A stretch of DNA of 34,200 nucleotides from Zopfochytrium polystomum (GCA_025765615.1 JAIVFJ010000483.1:1-34200), one strand, 5' to 3'; numbered from the stretch's first letter, positions 19,904-31,761 are shown. Numbers and translations are program-made. Notes: generated by a model not told the origin, from the letters alone.

Positions 19904-22900
19904 TCACTCGAAGAATCTATCCAGTTTCTGCTTGAAATCCTCCCCAGCTGCAGGAGAATCAAATTCGAGCTCAAGATACGCCTCTGTGCTTCCAGTGATG
20001 TCCGCTTTGCTTCTGACTACAGCAACCGAACCACGTAGCTCTAGGTGCGAGTGAGCGCCATTACTGGGTTTACCAAGCCGAAATCCTTGGCTACTTTCCA
20101 GTCCCTCGAAAACAACCAAATTTTTGTCGCTGTAGTGCATCGCACCAGCCCGAACGTGCTTCCAGTGAGTCCAGAAACCCTGTTTGTACTGGCGGTATAC
20201 AAGTCTGCCCTGTAACAGAAAATCATCTCAGGAGCGCTGCATTGTGAACTACAGTCCAGAAAATTACCAGATCAACGTATTGAGTTCTTGGTATAGGTCG
20301 AACATGATGGCCGACAGTGTGATTCTCAGGTGGAAACTTTGCGTCTATTGCCGCACCACTGGAAATTCCGAGGAGACCGGTGCTAATCCCGGCAACAGAT
20401 TGCACTTTCAGTTTCTGGTTGATTCCGTCTTTTAATTGAACTCGTCCTCGGGTATATCCTTGACACTTACCGGGGACATTCGTTCGCGTTGACTGATGAT
20501 GACTGCGAAAATCTTTGGCCCGACAACGAGGCCGAGGCAAAGGACACCCAAAATCCACACTACGATGAACCTTGCGACATCGGTCGCTGGGCCAGGGTCC
20601 CCACCGGATATGAGAGGCAGTGTCACGACGCCCAAAAAGAGGGCGACGAAGCCTGCCGACATTGTTGCGGCGGTGTCGGCAGCGCCATTTGAGAAAGCGC
20701 GCTCATGTATCTGAACTTGGCGAGCGATATACAGCATAATTAAAAGAATGAGGCCGTTGTAGGCGTAAAGTATGATGTGGCCCGGGTACATGGATGTTGA
20801 GGATTTACACATCCATTTTTCTGAGGTCGGGTCGATTTGGAATGTGGGTTTTGGATTTTGCGCAACGGTCCATCCTGCCAGAAAAGCCTTCACACAGGCC
20901 GCAAGTAAGAAGGTGGCAATACCCGCGCCGCCATAACTTCTGTGTCCTTACAGCATCTATTCCAGTGATGATAAAAACCGCTCCAAATCCGACAAAGTCG
21001 TTCAACAGTTCCTTCCGAATCATAGTGCCGGCCGTCAGTATTGCAAGCATTCGCGACATCTTGAAAAGCATTGATCCCACGACCAACGCAAAACCAAGGA
21101 CTTGTAGCCATAGACGAACTCGGCAAGAGGTTTGAGTCACATCGCTCACCATGAATGCTGCAGAGACGAATGCCATAATGCAACCGACGCAAATGATATG
21201 CGTGAATGTTGTCGACGCTGCTTTGAAGCTTGGTTGTCTCGCATAGATAAAATTCAAGGCGATGGAAACGAGACCAAACACGACTCCAACTCCTCCAAGG
21301 ACCAGGATCAGCAGTCCTTTTCCACTTGATGGTGAGTTCACCAACCACTCACGGTAGACTGTTCCGTCGGGTGGTGGTGTTGTCGAACCTATCGTTTCAA
21401 AGTTGCGGAGGCAAGCTTTGTTAGATGCAAACCTCGGCTGCGTCTCTTACCCCCGAAAAATATAAATGGAGTCCCCGTATCCGCCAAAGAGTCATTCGAA
21501 ACAATCGCGCAAACTAAACTCGACAGAAACGAAATTATTTATCAAAACCGGTAGTTAACTATCACAATTACTTCGTGGTTGTCCATTCATTGGATCCGTC
21601 AGATTAAATTGCGTCAATAATATGGTGCTGTATAACGTTTGAATGGTTCTTAGTGCAAGATCGAATTTCGGTGATGCTTACGCCGATAGGTCTCCCGATG
21701 TGTCTACTGGGAGCGGAGCTCTAGTTGGCCCGCTGTAGTCTGCCAAAAGTACAATTGTTGTCAATTGACATGAGCAGCAATGGCATGGCTTTCAAATATG
21801 ATGAACTTGCTTTGGCTTGTCAAAGAAAACAGCTCTGTGGTGAAGTATTGTTGCAGCTTCCCCGAAGCAAGATCGGCCGCAGTTGCCTTTCGCTCCTTCA
21901 TAACCTTATCGATTCCCATCAGCATCAGCTTTGCGCAGTCGTAAGCCATTGCCCCAAAATTGCTTGGATATCCTCCCACTGTGATGAACCTTTTTGACTG
22001 GTTAGCGCAACAGGGACGAAATGCTTGCCGAAAGAATATTATACCATGACGGATACAAAGCAGCATCCACCAGGTACTGCTGTATGAACCTCAGCATTAA
22101 AGGGTTACTCATGAGTGAGGTGTCGGTGCTTGTGCCAACTATGCCATCCAGCAAGGCTTCCGCTCCTGGCCCGAAAGCTGAGATGAATAAACCACCGTTT
22201 AGATTCAACAGGTCCAAAGGCCGGAAGAGTAACGAAGCGTGAGGACAAAACAGTGCTGAAACCTTGACTGAACGTTGCTGCCCTTGGATACGGTGTTTGC
22301 AGAAAGGACCAGACAAAGCTTGGTCCAACAAGACCCGACTTATTCGCTGCAAAGTATATGTCTCCACTGTCATAGGGAGCGCTGCACGAAATAATGTACC
22401 TGATTGGAGATGAATTGTCGCGTGGAGATAAGAATCGGCAGAAAGTTTGCAAGCAATAAATACCTCGCATCTGCTCGTTTCAAACTACCGAAGTAGAAGT
22501 CGAAGTCTTTTGCCGTTGGGTTAGGCTTTATTTCAACCCACGCTGCTATGGTGATTCCTCGGGCTTCTAAGTACGATTTGATGGAAACGGCGGCTGCAAG
22601 AACATATGAGAATCCGAGCAACGGTTGGACGAAATTCGACGGCGAGACCCGTGCACGGAGCTTACCGAGAGTATACTCAGTTGTATACACAATCGTTAGT
22701 CGCTTGACTCCAAATTTGCGGTGCAAGAGTTCCAACGATGGAGCAAAGGATGCCATGTTTATCGCTGTGCGGAAGAAAGTGGGAAACATGCCCTTGTTGT
22801 TGTACATTGGAGACTGGTCCGGATGGAAGCAATGGCGATATGGTCGATTTGAAGTGGGGGTTTTTTTTTTCAGGTTGGAAGTCAAAGAAGGTCACTGAAA

Positions 22901-24024
22901 AGCGGAATTCGCAACATACTCTCTTCATACCGATTGAGTTGGTCCACAAAATGGAAGCTGTAGAAGGAAGTCAATGTGCATTATCAGACTGATTTCCGGT
23001 TCACAGGATGAGCTTCTATCGAACCTACATTGAGTTGTCCGGCGACTGACGCGGGGTTTCTGAGAGTTTTTAAAATAAGGGCAAAATTATTCTATAAACC
23101 CCCACTTACTGGGTGGTAACATCGGTGAGAAATCCACTGACACCAACCACTTATTTTCGCGTCGGGTAAGAAAAGTAGAAAAACGAGTGAGTGATTGTAG
23201 TTGTAGAAACAAAATGCGAGTTTCACTAACCAGAGGGATCGTTGATAACATTTGCGTACATGTTTACGGCGGCATAACCGCCCGAAAAAAATCCGTTTGA
23301 TGCCATCACGTCGAAACCGTTGATGCGCTTCAGTCGCACCGTCACATCTGGTAGGACCAACGGATCGGCGTTGATATCTTCGACGGCCATCTTGTGGTTA
23401 AGCGCGGCGTCCCCGTTTTCGATTATCGTGCATTGCAAAGAGTTAGCAGATAATCAGATTAGAATGGACGCAGATCTGATATTTCAACAATTGGCCTCAG
23501 TTTTTGTGAAACTTGCTATCGGACGGCATGCATCGCGACCTTGTGGGGACAAACCCATTCCCACCTCAACATACTTGAAAGACCTTCAATACCTCACCTG
23601 GTACCCCGTGTCCATCACTTGGGCATAGGCTGCGTGATCGAAGTCGAACCAGGTGGAGAAGGATTAATAGAGTCGATCAGCGCACCATCTCACACTTCCC
23701 GAGAAACTCACACGCGTAGGACGAAAAATCGGTTGGGCGAAAGTACGCGATTAGGTCGTACGCCTGAATAGCCGCAATCGACACCGTGGCTTTGGTCGCC
23801 TTCTTTGGAGGCACGATAAACTGTGGGTAACCCCACGCGTCCAGCGCGACCGTCGTAGCTGCTTCAGCAGCCGGCAGCGTGTTGTTCGCACCGAGGGCAA
23901 CAGAAGTGGCGGTTTGCGTGGTGGGCAGGGCTACGAGGAGAAGAGTTGCGGCGAAGAGCACGCCGAAGACGGTGCACCCGGAAGGTTGGAAAATGCCAGC
24001 GTGAGACGTGGAGGAGCGCGTCAT
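19904..24024 (-). CDS. Class C G-protein-coupled receptor with C-terminal PH-like domain (18 exons)
   Basis: Exons (minus): 24024-23694, 23629-23598, 23390-23231, 23149-23110, 23059-23029, 22957-22931, 22813-22666, 22593-22464, 22399-22335, 22255-22071, 21997-21807, 21732-21682, 21627-21572, 21513-21451, 21388-20952, 20887-20471, 20414-20268, 20209-19904. All introns are GT-AG with agreeing phases; total 938 residues. A hydrophobic signal (about 19-37) leads a periplasmic-binding-protein-type ligand domain (about 110-500; GYQMAVEDINAD, VVGVSGF, LPFCGPTQSSP, FPTFFRT, AYDCAK). The hinge FIFFGGSTTPPPD leads into seven membrane helices (about 529-788), with paired Cys before helix 3 and in loop 2 and a GPKIFAV end of helix 7. 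Together these indicate a GABA-B-like receptor family. A linker precedes residues 838-938, which look like a PH fold (QGFWTHWKHVRAGAMHY). The ligand is unknown. The acceptors of exon 3 and exon 10 are the least certain. Confidence 0.88.
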
Positions 24025-24906
24025 TGGCGCAGGGTAGCTGTTTCGCGGGTAACGCGCTGATCTCTTTTGCCGCAGGGTTAAAGGACAAATAAAGTTACCG
24101 ATTTTGACCGATTTTTATACTACATACCATATTTACGCGCTTATGCTCCCATGACTCCTACACCGGTTTTCGCGTTTCTTGCAAATTTTTGAGCGTTTTT
24201 TTTTTTAAATTTATTTCCCCGAGTTTCGGGAAGCGAAGTAATGATGTCGAAGTTGAAAGGGTTTCGCGTTCTTGCAAATGCCGAGTGTGACGGGCAAACT
24301 CATCGGGCGCTAGACGTTGAAATGCAGCGGGAGCTGTTTCATTCACTTTATGATGGATCGCAAACTTGGCGACGGGCAGATTGATCTTTTCCTTCCCCGC
24401 TCGATTTCTCCGATGCAGATTCGTACGGTGCCTCGCTGACATTCCACCGAAAGCATCAATCGTCGCCACCATCTTGCTCTTCATCTAGTCGCTGTTTCGC
24501 TGGATCCTCGACGGCAGTGAAGCGCCTGAGACCCGCTCTTTATACCTGGGCCTTCCACCACCGAGAGGCGAGTGTCGTCGCTTGGAAGTATCTGTGGGCA
24601 AAGGGCCGTTCCCTCGCGGTGGTGTTCTGCGATCACGTCGTCACTTTAAGGACGAGAAGCAAACAACCAATGCCATGGCGACAGTGCCACGAGCAACCAG
24701 CAAAGTACAAAGAACTTCGGAACCACCCAATCGGTGATTATATTTCGTTATGCAATGTTTCTAGCAATGCAAAATTTCAAAGAACGCAAGGAATAGTACG
24801 AGGAATGAACGAGCGCAGTGATTTATAGAATAAAAAAGCTCAACGGAAAACATGCGGTTCTTGCCCGTAAAGGGCATTTCTTTTCGATATCCGGCCAACT
24901 TACGCT
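24025..24906. other. Receptor upstream region with an unsupported 108-codon frame
   Basis: This gap holds the receptor promoter and the 3' end of the next gene. A minus-strand frame at 24484-24158 encodes a basic, His/Arg-rich sequence (SARHRTNLHRRNRAGKEK) ending just after a T-rich tract. It lacks recognisable domains and may be chance, an upstream frame in the receptor leader, or a small unknown gene. Confidence 0.4.
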
Positions 24907-27102
24907 CTACGAAGGCGTGGACTCTCCGTCCACGTGCGCCACCGGCCTGTCACGCTTTTTCTTCGAACTACTTGACTTCTTCTTTGTGGTGGCCGCCTTT
25001 TCACTCTTGCTCCGATCCTTTTGCAGCGACGCCAGCTGCTGTTGCTGCTGCGCAGAGACCGCTGCCAGCCATGCCTGCTGCTGTTGCTGCTGGACGACGC
25101 CCGACGCCGCCAGCTGCGCAAAGTAGCCGGTCATAAACTGTCTCTGCTGTTCCGGGGTCATACTTGAGAATGCGGCTGCGGCCGCCGCTGCTGCAGCAGC
25201 CGCTGCTACTGCGGGCGGTGCGTCCGCTCCCGACGCGGAGAGAGGGCTGCCGACACTGTGGGACTTCGCCATGACAGGAGGAACAATGCCGGGGAACAAG
25301 GGCGGCGAAGAAAAGTTGCTGCCTCCGCTTTCAATGGCGGAAGACGCGTAGGTGGATGACGGTGGCGAGGCCGAATTCAGTGCCGGAGAGCCAGTTTGGT
25401 GTGGCCGAGAGGACAGGGAGGCGGAAGACGCAGACGGTTTGACCCCACCTTGGGTCTTTGGGGCCCCACCCCGCTTAGGTGAATTTCTGGACGAAAGTGA
25501 CGACATTGAGCCGCTGCGGTGGAGACCAAGGAGGACAGACGTTGGACTAGGCTGACTCTGGACGGCTGGTGTTAGGCTTTGGGCGAGAGGCGCTTCCTCA
25601 TCTACTGGCGGGCGTCGATGCTGGTGATGAAGGTTCTGGTGGCTGGATGATTGATGCAACTGAGATGATTGGTGCAAATGCCCCGATTGGTTCGACGCGT
25701 GGTATCCACTCGGCCCTGGTCGGTACAGATCTGAATGGCTGCTGACTTGCCGAAGATCCAAATGGTGCCGAGGATGCTGGATGCCACCCGCCATCCTTTC
25801 TTGATGCTGTTGTTTCGACACTTCCAGCGCGCGAAGGCCAATGGCTCGCTTGTCGTCATCATCCTCAACGTCACGATCTGACAGCGAATCGCCCGACGAA
25901 GACTCTGTGGAGTCGCTTTCATCGTCTTTCGTCTTCCTGCCATTCCTCCCGCGTCCTGACGAGCGTTGGGATCTCCCTGCTCGATCGACAGAGGCGCTTC
26001 GTGCATGACTTTCATGGCGATTCGAGCTGCGCGCTCTTGGTTCCGCGCGGGATGAGCTTCGCACTTTTGATTTCATCTCTTCGCGCATAATCGCTTTTCG
26101 AGCCTCTAGTAATTTCTTCTTCTCCGCTTCCTCTTCGGCCATCTTGATTCGGCGAGCATACTCGGAATTTTCCTCCTCATCCTTTTGCATGGCCACTTTC
26201 TGAGCTCGATTAAATTTCGGCGGGGGTGCCGGGGTTGGAAGGTGGTTTTTCGGAGGCACGTCGCTTGTTGTCCGCCATGGGGACGAAGGAGCTGGCGTTG
26301 AAGCGGTTGGTCGACTGGGCTGGGACGGTGAAGATTTATTCAAGAAGCGTCGTACTTCCATTGGCGAAATGGAGCCCGGATCTCCTCCAGAGGACGAGGT
26401 CGTTGAATTGGACCACAGGGCACCCAAAGAGAAAGATTCTGTCAAGTCGCTAGACTTTGCGGGCTCTGCCGCTGGAAGGTGGAACACCTTGGCAGTGGAC
26501 CCTGATGGTGCGATTGATCAGATGACGACAACTGCTCAAGGCACACCATTTCCTCTCGAACACTAACCATTCATTCCTGGCGACCCAGATCCCAGGTGTG
26601 TGTTAGTGCTACGTCCACTATCCGGGGAAAGCAGGGACTGTAAACGAGCTGGCGCAGGGGTCGAGGAGGTCATCAGGTCGAAGGAACCCAGGATGTCGTC
26701 AAGAAGTGAGCTAGGCGGTGTCGAGTCCGTTGGAAGGCCCAGAAAGAGATCTGAAGAGTCCAGAAGCGGGGAAGAGAGAGGATCGCGCGACGCGGGGGAT
26801 GTAGGACTGACTCCAGATGGTCTGGATGCGCTGCCAACCACCGGCGCCGACGCCGGCGCCGACAGAAACGGCGATCGTGCCGAGGGCGAGTTGTTAGCCG
26901 GACGGGCAGTGGAGATCTGGCCGGGTATCGGACCGCGAGAGGGCTGAGAGGGAGTAGCCGCCTGATGAGACGAGCGGGAGAAGAACGAGGAGCTTCCAGC
27001 AGCACTTCCGCCGCCGCCGCCATTCCTGGTTGCCGACGGCGACGAGGACGAGGACGACGAGTCGCTGCGTGACGAGCGGCCGCCAAAAAGACGGAACGCC
27101 AT
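24907..27102 (-). CDS. Ser/Pro/Gln-rich low-complexity protein of unknown function (2 exons)
   Basis: Exons are 27102-26568 and 26501-24907, joined by a 66-nt GT-AG intron (GTTAGT...CATCAG, phase 1), giving 709 residues. The ATG at 27102 is in a good context (AAAAATGG); an open frame continues upstream but is merely Lys-rich because of A-rich leader sequence. Residues 1-240 are Ser/Pro/Gly-rich, with a hydrophobic-acidic patch (SSLLDDILGSFDLM) that could be a binding peptide. About 255-330 is a charged coiled-coil-like helix (EEENSEYARRIKMAEEEAEK). Ser/Arg- and acidic-rich parts follow, then His-rich repeats, a run of about 14 Ala, two Gln runs, and a Lys/Ser-rich C-terminus that could direct nuclear import. 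Composition fits a nuclear or scaffold protein, but I do not recognise a family. Function is unknown. Confidence 0.75.
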
Positions 27103-27417
27103 TTTTACCGGATTTCTTCTTTTTTTTTTCTTTTTCGCTTTTTCATTCTTTCGTTGTTGTTTTCGTTTTGCTTGGTGGCTTCGTAAAATTCTTTGATTTG
27201 ATTGACTCGTGATTGGTGCCTTGGAAACCCTTTCTCTGGTTTTTTTTTTTTTTTTTTTTTTTTTTTCCCCCCCCTTTCTTTTGTTCGGTTTTTTGCATCT
27301 CCGCTTTCCAAATTTGTTGCTGCTTGTTGTTGCAATTGGGAGACAGACAGAGCAAGCGAGCGGGCGGAGAAGACACAACAACACAAATCACAAGCAACCG
27401 TTTTGCGAATAGGGCCA
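27103..27417. other. Short intergenic region with a long T tract
   Basis: Between the RRP7 stop and the next start are 315 bp containing T-rich runs, including a tract of about 27 T followed by 8 C (27240-27275). On the coding strand of the downstream gene this is G8-A27, directly in its leader or promoter. Poly(dA:dT) tracts are known to exclude nucleosomes and are common in promoters. Confidence 0.6.
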
Positions 27418-28649
27418 TCAGAAGGGTCGAAACTTGCGGCGCTCCTTGAGGGCTTCGATGCGCTTCTTGTCCTCTTCAAACTTGACGCGCAGCTCGGCAA
27501 GCTCTGCCGTGTGTGTGAGTGTTTGTTGACAAAAGGCAAATTGGAACAACAACAAGAATTAGCATTGTGTCACAAGCGCATCAATCAGTTTTGACCATCG
27601 AAACAGGGGGGCACAACACAAACGCACGATTCCGCTTGGACTCCCGCATTTGGAACCGGTAAAAGTCAACGACCTGCAAGGACTTCTTTTTGTTGTATTT
27701 GCGGTTCGGTATCGCGTTTTTCCCTTGGTTGTCCTTGGCGAGTCGCCTGCGGTACAGTGAGCGCGTCACCGTGACGAATCCGTCCTCGTCGGGCTCCTTT
27801 CGCTTAGCGATCAGCTCCTGTCGCCTGGCTTGCTCCATCTCGTCAAACTTTTGAATGTAGACGTTGGCGCTTTTCTGCAGCTGTGAAATAGGGGGCCGGT
27901 GGTGTGATTCCTCCTCCATCCATTCTGTCATGAAAGAATGACAGGTGAGCTTTCCCAAGGGCCAGTCAACCCCGAAGAGATGACTTACTCGCCAGCCCGT
28001 ACTTCCTCGTTCCAACAATAAGGCCCGCCTTCTTTGCCGCCTCGTCATGGTCGGACCATGTTCTCCGTCGTATCCGCATTTGGTTCGCTCGCTCGCAACC
28101 ATCTTCGCTCTTGAACACAACATAGCCCGAACGGCTCTTGGTCTGGGAGTCGCTGTCCGCCGAAATCAAAATTCGGTTCATCAACCCGCTCACGTCGGAA
28201 CAAAGGTCATCCCCCGCATCCGATATCTGCAAAATAACCTGCTCGATCTCTCCGCAACGCCTGAAAAGGCGCCCCAGGTGCGCCTCGGTGACGTCGAGTG
28301 GTAGGTTGCACAGAAACAGAGTGCGCCCTTCCGGCTTATTGCTCGTACTCGAGACGGTCAGGTTTTGGTGAACTCGGAAGAAAATTTGGTGTGAAAGCTG
28401 TCGCCGCTCGATCATGGCTTCGGTCGAGTTGGCAGTGAAGTGGGTAGTGATAGGGAAAAACGACGGGCCGCGATCGCCCTCTCCTGAGGAAGACTGTTGT
28501 GGCTTGAAGATGGTGACGGGCGGCATTGCGACTTCCACCATGTGGAATCCGTTCACGACAGGCAACGGCCCCTGCTCTTCAACATCTTTGACCTTCGTGG
28601 GCTGACGTTTTGCCTGCTTTCGGCCAGCTCGACCAGCTGAATTCCCCAT
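27418..28649 (-). CDS. RRP7: Ribosomal RNA-processing protein 7 (RRP7 family), 3 exons
   Basis: Exons are 28649-27989, 27924-27628 and 27503-27418. The introns (GTAAGT...GACAG, 64 nt, phase 1; GTGCGT...GGCAG, 124 nt, phase 1) restore one frame of 347 residues. An RRM-like domain begins at about 108 (GRTLFLCNLP) and ends with GYVVFKSEDG (about 175-184), with an extra loop between. The C-terminus holds the family hallmark: DEDGFVTVTR, then DFYRFQMRESKRN, and across the last intron LAELRVKFEEDKKRIEALK, ending RRKFRPF. RRP7 acts in the nucleolus in small-subunit (18S) pre-rRNA processing as part of the UTP-C/processome assembly. The start is the first ATG in frame with the conserved part; an upstream open frame exists but shows no similarity. 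Confidence 0.93.
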
Positions 28650-29130
28650 GTGTTGCCTAGTTCTTGTCGAGTGCCCCAAAAGAGAAGCCACTGACAAGTC
28701 AACGAAAAAAAGAAAGAAAGGTCCCTGTCGTCCCACGAGCCCATCAATAAGAATAAGCAAGCAAGAAGAAAAAGTTGATTGCAGACACGACTTGTCAGCC
28801 TCCTTCCATCCGCCAGTCTGGGATCCGAATTTCAGCACCAACGCTGGGAAACTCGGAGGACTTGAACTCTTCAACATGAAGGCAAAACTTGTAGTTTTGA
28901 GCCCCACTGCCTTTAAACAGCCGCTTGCGTTGCCAGATTTGCAAGAAGGCTCATGGATCGGGTCCCAGTTCTGCTCCTGCTTTAGCCAGGGCTAAGAATT
29001 GTCAGAAATAGAATTGTCTTAATCCATTTATTGATATTCTGGTCCACTATCCACCTATTCAGTGTCGCTCTCATTCTGGGTCTTCCAGCTGGCACTGCTG
29101 AATCTTTTGTTCCCATTATCCAGCTTCCTA
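28650..29130. other. RRP7 upstream region joining transposon debris
   Basis: The right-hand part of the host island. The first 300 bp presumably hold the RRP7 promoter. Somewhere between about 28990 and 29130 the sequence passes into the 3' end of the truncated copia element; I see no LTR end, target duplication or polypurine tract to fix the boundary. Confidence 0.5.
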
Positions 29131-29821
29131 TCAGGGAAACAAAGGCAATGTTAGAAATATGCAGATGAAACTGTGCACAAACTGCTGTTTCTGACCCTGC
29201 TGAAGGATAATAATGTGAGGACGACAGGCTGTTGAGCCTGCGACCTCAAATAAAAAGAGTATACCTAAGAGCATGCAGTGTGCCATGTCTTTGAGAGTGT
29301 TGACCTGACGTTCTACCAGCCCATTGAATTCCTTGGTGAATGCAGGACTAGGTTCCAAAACAATAGGAGGATGCCGAGTATTGGCCCAAGTTTTGAATTC
29401 TCCATCTTTGAAGATTTCCCCCCCTGTCACAGCGCACAGATGTGATATGTTTGCCATGTTGTTGTTCAAACCTTTCGATCGTAGACTGGAATCTTGTGGG
29501 CGTGTCGGACAAAGAGTTGAGGAACTCAATGTCAAGCCAACAGGTTGACTCTTCCACAACCAGTTGCCAATGTTTTTCACCATGGTGTCCACGTGCGGGC
29601 AGTGGGACAGCATCAGTGTGTAAATGACCAAGCAGTGTGGTGTTTGGTCCGGAAGTGGGGTGGATAGGCGAAGCTTTCAATTTCCCAACATCACATGTCA
29701 CGCAGGGAATGTCATGAATGAGGAAAAATGAATGACCAACTTTATTCAGATTTGACCAAGTACGCTTCAAAGAAGATAAAGACAGGTGACCAAATTTCTT
29801 GTGAAGAGCTCGGACTGCTTC
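29131..29821 (-). pseudogene. Copia integrase remnant
   Basis: The minus strand carries the zinc-binding HHCC module that precedes integrase (LHKKFGHLS, then IPCVTCDVGK) and parts of the catalytic core. These include the first Asp block (HTDAV), the second (SVRCDRGG) and, after a frameshift near 29420, the Glu block (NGLVERQVNTLKDMA). At least two frameshifts break it, one near the junction with the protease frame and one inside the core. The C-terminal part, RT and RNase H are absent. Confidence 0.85.
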
Positions 29822-30530
29822 TGTTCTGAGGGTTTGGTAAAGGGTCTGGGTCAGTTTGACTTAAAGTTGGGGTTGCAGTTTGCAAAGGAGCAGTTTGCTG
29901 TTGCGACTCACCTGGGGCGTCCCCCGAAGGAGTCGGCGCGTCCCTTCCAAGTTCTGCCCTGTCGAGACCAGTATGTCCCGTCAGAAGAGAAGGGTCCACA
30001 GCATAGACATTCCCTGTGTCCCTATGAGCAATGGAAAAGTCTGAACCATGTACTCGAGGATGCAATAGGGCTGTGTCTGCTGAGAAAGTCACGTTGTGAC
30101 CTGTCTGCCGCACGATTTGCTGAACCGAGAGTAGGGTGTCTGAGAACTCTGGCACATAGAGTGAGTTCCTCATGACGAGAGCTCTTCCGTTAACGAACAG
30201 GGTAAAGTCGCCCACTCCAGTGGCAGTTGCAAAGCCGTCAGCTGTTTTGATCTGCTGGGAGGTGGGCCGCAAGTTTGTGAAGTGCTCTTCACAAGGCGAC
30301 ATTGTCCTGGAAGCCCCAGAGTCAAGGATGACCTGGTGTGGGTTGCCGCCAGCAAGTCTTGCCATCAGCGCAGTCTCGTAGATGCGGCGGTAGGTAACGT
30401 TGCGGTAGAGGAAACGCCCAGATTCGTACATCACTTTGTAGCCGACGTTTGAGACAATGTTGTCAGTGATCCAGTCTGGATCCATTCTGCCGTCAAGAAG
30501 TGTAACTGTGAGTTCCACTTCAAATTCCTA
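29822..30530 (-). pseudogene. Copia aspartic protease region
   Basis: It lies in the same frame as the upstream gag, separated from it by a single in-frame TAG (30530-30528). The catalytic retropepsin motif ILDSGASRTMSP is intact, followed by an Asn/Gly-containing flap-like region (TADGFATATGVGDFTL) and the LYVPEFSDTLLSVQQ block typical of copia proteases. A frameshift before 29821 separates it from the integrase zinc module. Confidence 0.88.
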
Positions 30531-31761
30531 CTCCACCTCAACGGCCTGGCATGGTCCAATTTCAAACTCCCGTGCCGCAAGTGCCCTTTCTACTGAAAGG
30601 AAGTCGTCTAGAGCTGAAGTGTCTGCAAGGCGCGCAGCACCCTCAGTACTGAACTCCAACATTTCAACGTCTTCTGCTTCAGGAGGTGGTGGTGGAGTAT
30701 CCATCCTGTAGCATTTGTGGGGAGGAGAGTCCTCAGAGGCTGCGCAAGAGGCTTGGTGGTGTTCTTTAGCGGCCACCTCACATGCAATCTTGGCAGTCTC
30801 AGTAGCTTTCTTGGAATCAGCTGGTGTGGCCTTGGCTTCTTTGGCATGTGCAGGCTGCTTGCCCTTGGCCTTCTTTGCAGGGCGAGCTGGCTCTGACTTC
30901 CCGTGAGGGAACTTGAGGCATTCCTCGCAAGAGTGCGAGACCCAGATTCCATGAAGGTCACAAGTAGGCTTGCCGTTGAGTGCCTCACCAATCTTGCGCT
31001 TCTTGGTTGCCACTGAGGTCTTTGCTGAAGCAGCTGTTTCCACCTCAGAAGTGCCATGGTGAGCAGAGTGTCTGCTATTCTTCTCTTTGCTTTGCTGGTA
31101 CAGCGTGTGGCAGTTTGTCAACTCCTTGACGAGATCGCTGGTGTTGGCGTAGCCTGACAGCCCCTTGAGAAGATTTTGACGAACGCCAGAGAAGATTTCA
31201 TGTCCAGGCAGTGTTTCCCTTGCTTTGTGGATGATGGCAGAACGCAGGATGTTTGTCACACCCCTGCAAGTGGTGGCAGTACATTTGAAATGCTTCGGCC
31301 AATCCGTGACCAGTGTGGTCAGAGTGGTGTACCACTCCTGGACTGCCGGACCAGAGTCTCTGGGTTTTGCCAAACGACTGTAAGTCGCAAGCCACTTGTC
31401 CTGCTGTGAACCAGTGTAGTCCTGCAGGGCGTACTTGTCATTGAGCCACTTGTACCGATCAGCACAGTTGGTGATGTTTGCCGCATTCATGGAGCGCACA
31501 TCCTCAATGCGCTAGCAGGAGTCGAGGGTAGCAACCGCCTTGTCGTGTTGGGCCTCAAGCTCCCTGTAGGTCTTGTGTTCTTGGCGTATACCAGTGTGGT
31601 ACTTGTCAAGGGCAGCGTGGTGCAGACGGTACATCTCACTGTACGCAGCCTTGGCCTCCGCCATTGCAGAGGATTCAGGGGGAGAACCAATGCTGGGAGG
31701 AGCAGCGCCAATGCCGACCTTGGTGCAGTGCTCGTTGAATGTACCGAAGTAATCAGGCTTG
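30528..31761 (-). pseudogene. Copia gag, 5'-truncated, with internal amber stop
   Basis: The gag frame begins at the broken LTR (31762) without an ATG. A charged, helical N-terminal part (MAEAKAAYSEMYRLHHAALD) ends at an in-frame TAG (31514-31512). The same frame then continues for more than 320 codons with the central gag domain (RYKWLNDKYALQDYTGSQQD). A CCHC-like region without standard spacing follows (CDLHGIWVSHSCEEC), then Lys/Ala-rich and Pro-rich segments, ending at a second TAG (30530-30528). Apart from the two amber codons the frame is open across gag into protease. Confidence 0.85.

Noticed and set aside
20432..20893. Receptor ending at the TAA near 20432
   Set aside because: A strong donor (GTAAGTG) at 20470 precedes that stop, and two further exons follow in phase 0 with 56- and 58-nt introns. 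Kept as an alternative until RNA evidence exists.
22280..22335. Reading the receptor exon straight on after 22335 (a GPSFVW-like piece)
   Set aside because: That frame does not connect to the following conserved exon. Splicing GTCTTG at 22334 to TTTCAG before 22255 (79 nt) restores phase, and its size matches neighbouring introns.
26563..27384. Extending the Ser/Pro-rich protein upstream to 27384
   Set aside because: The extra residues are Lys-rich translation of the A27-G8 tract and leader; the ATG at 27102 has a better context.
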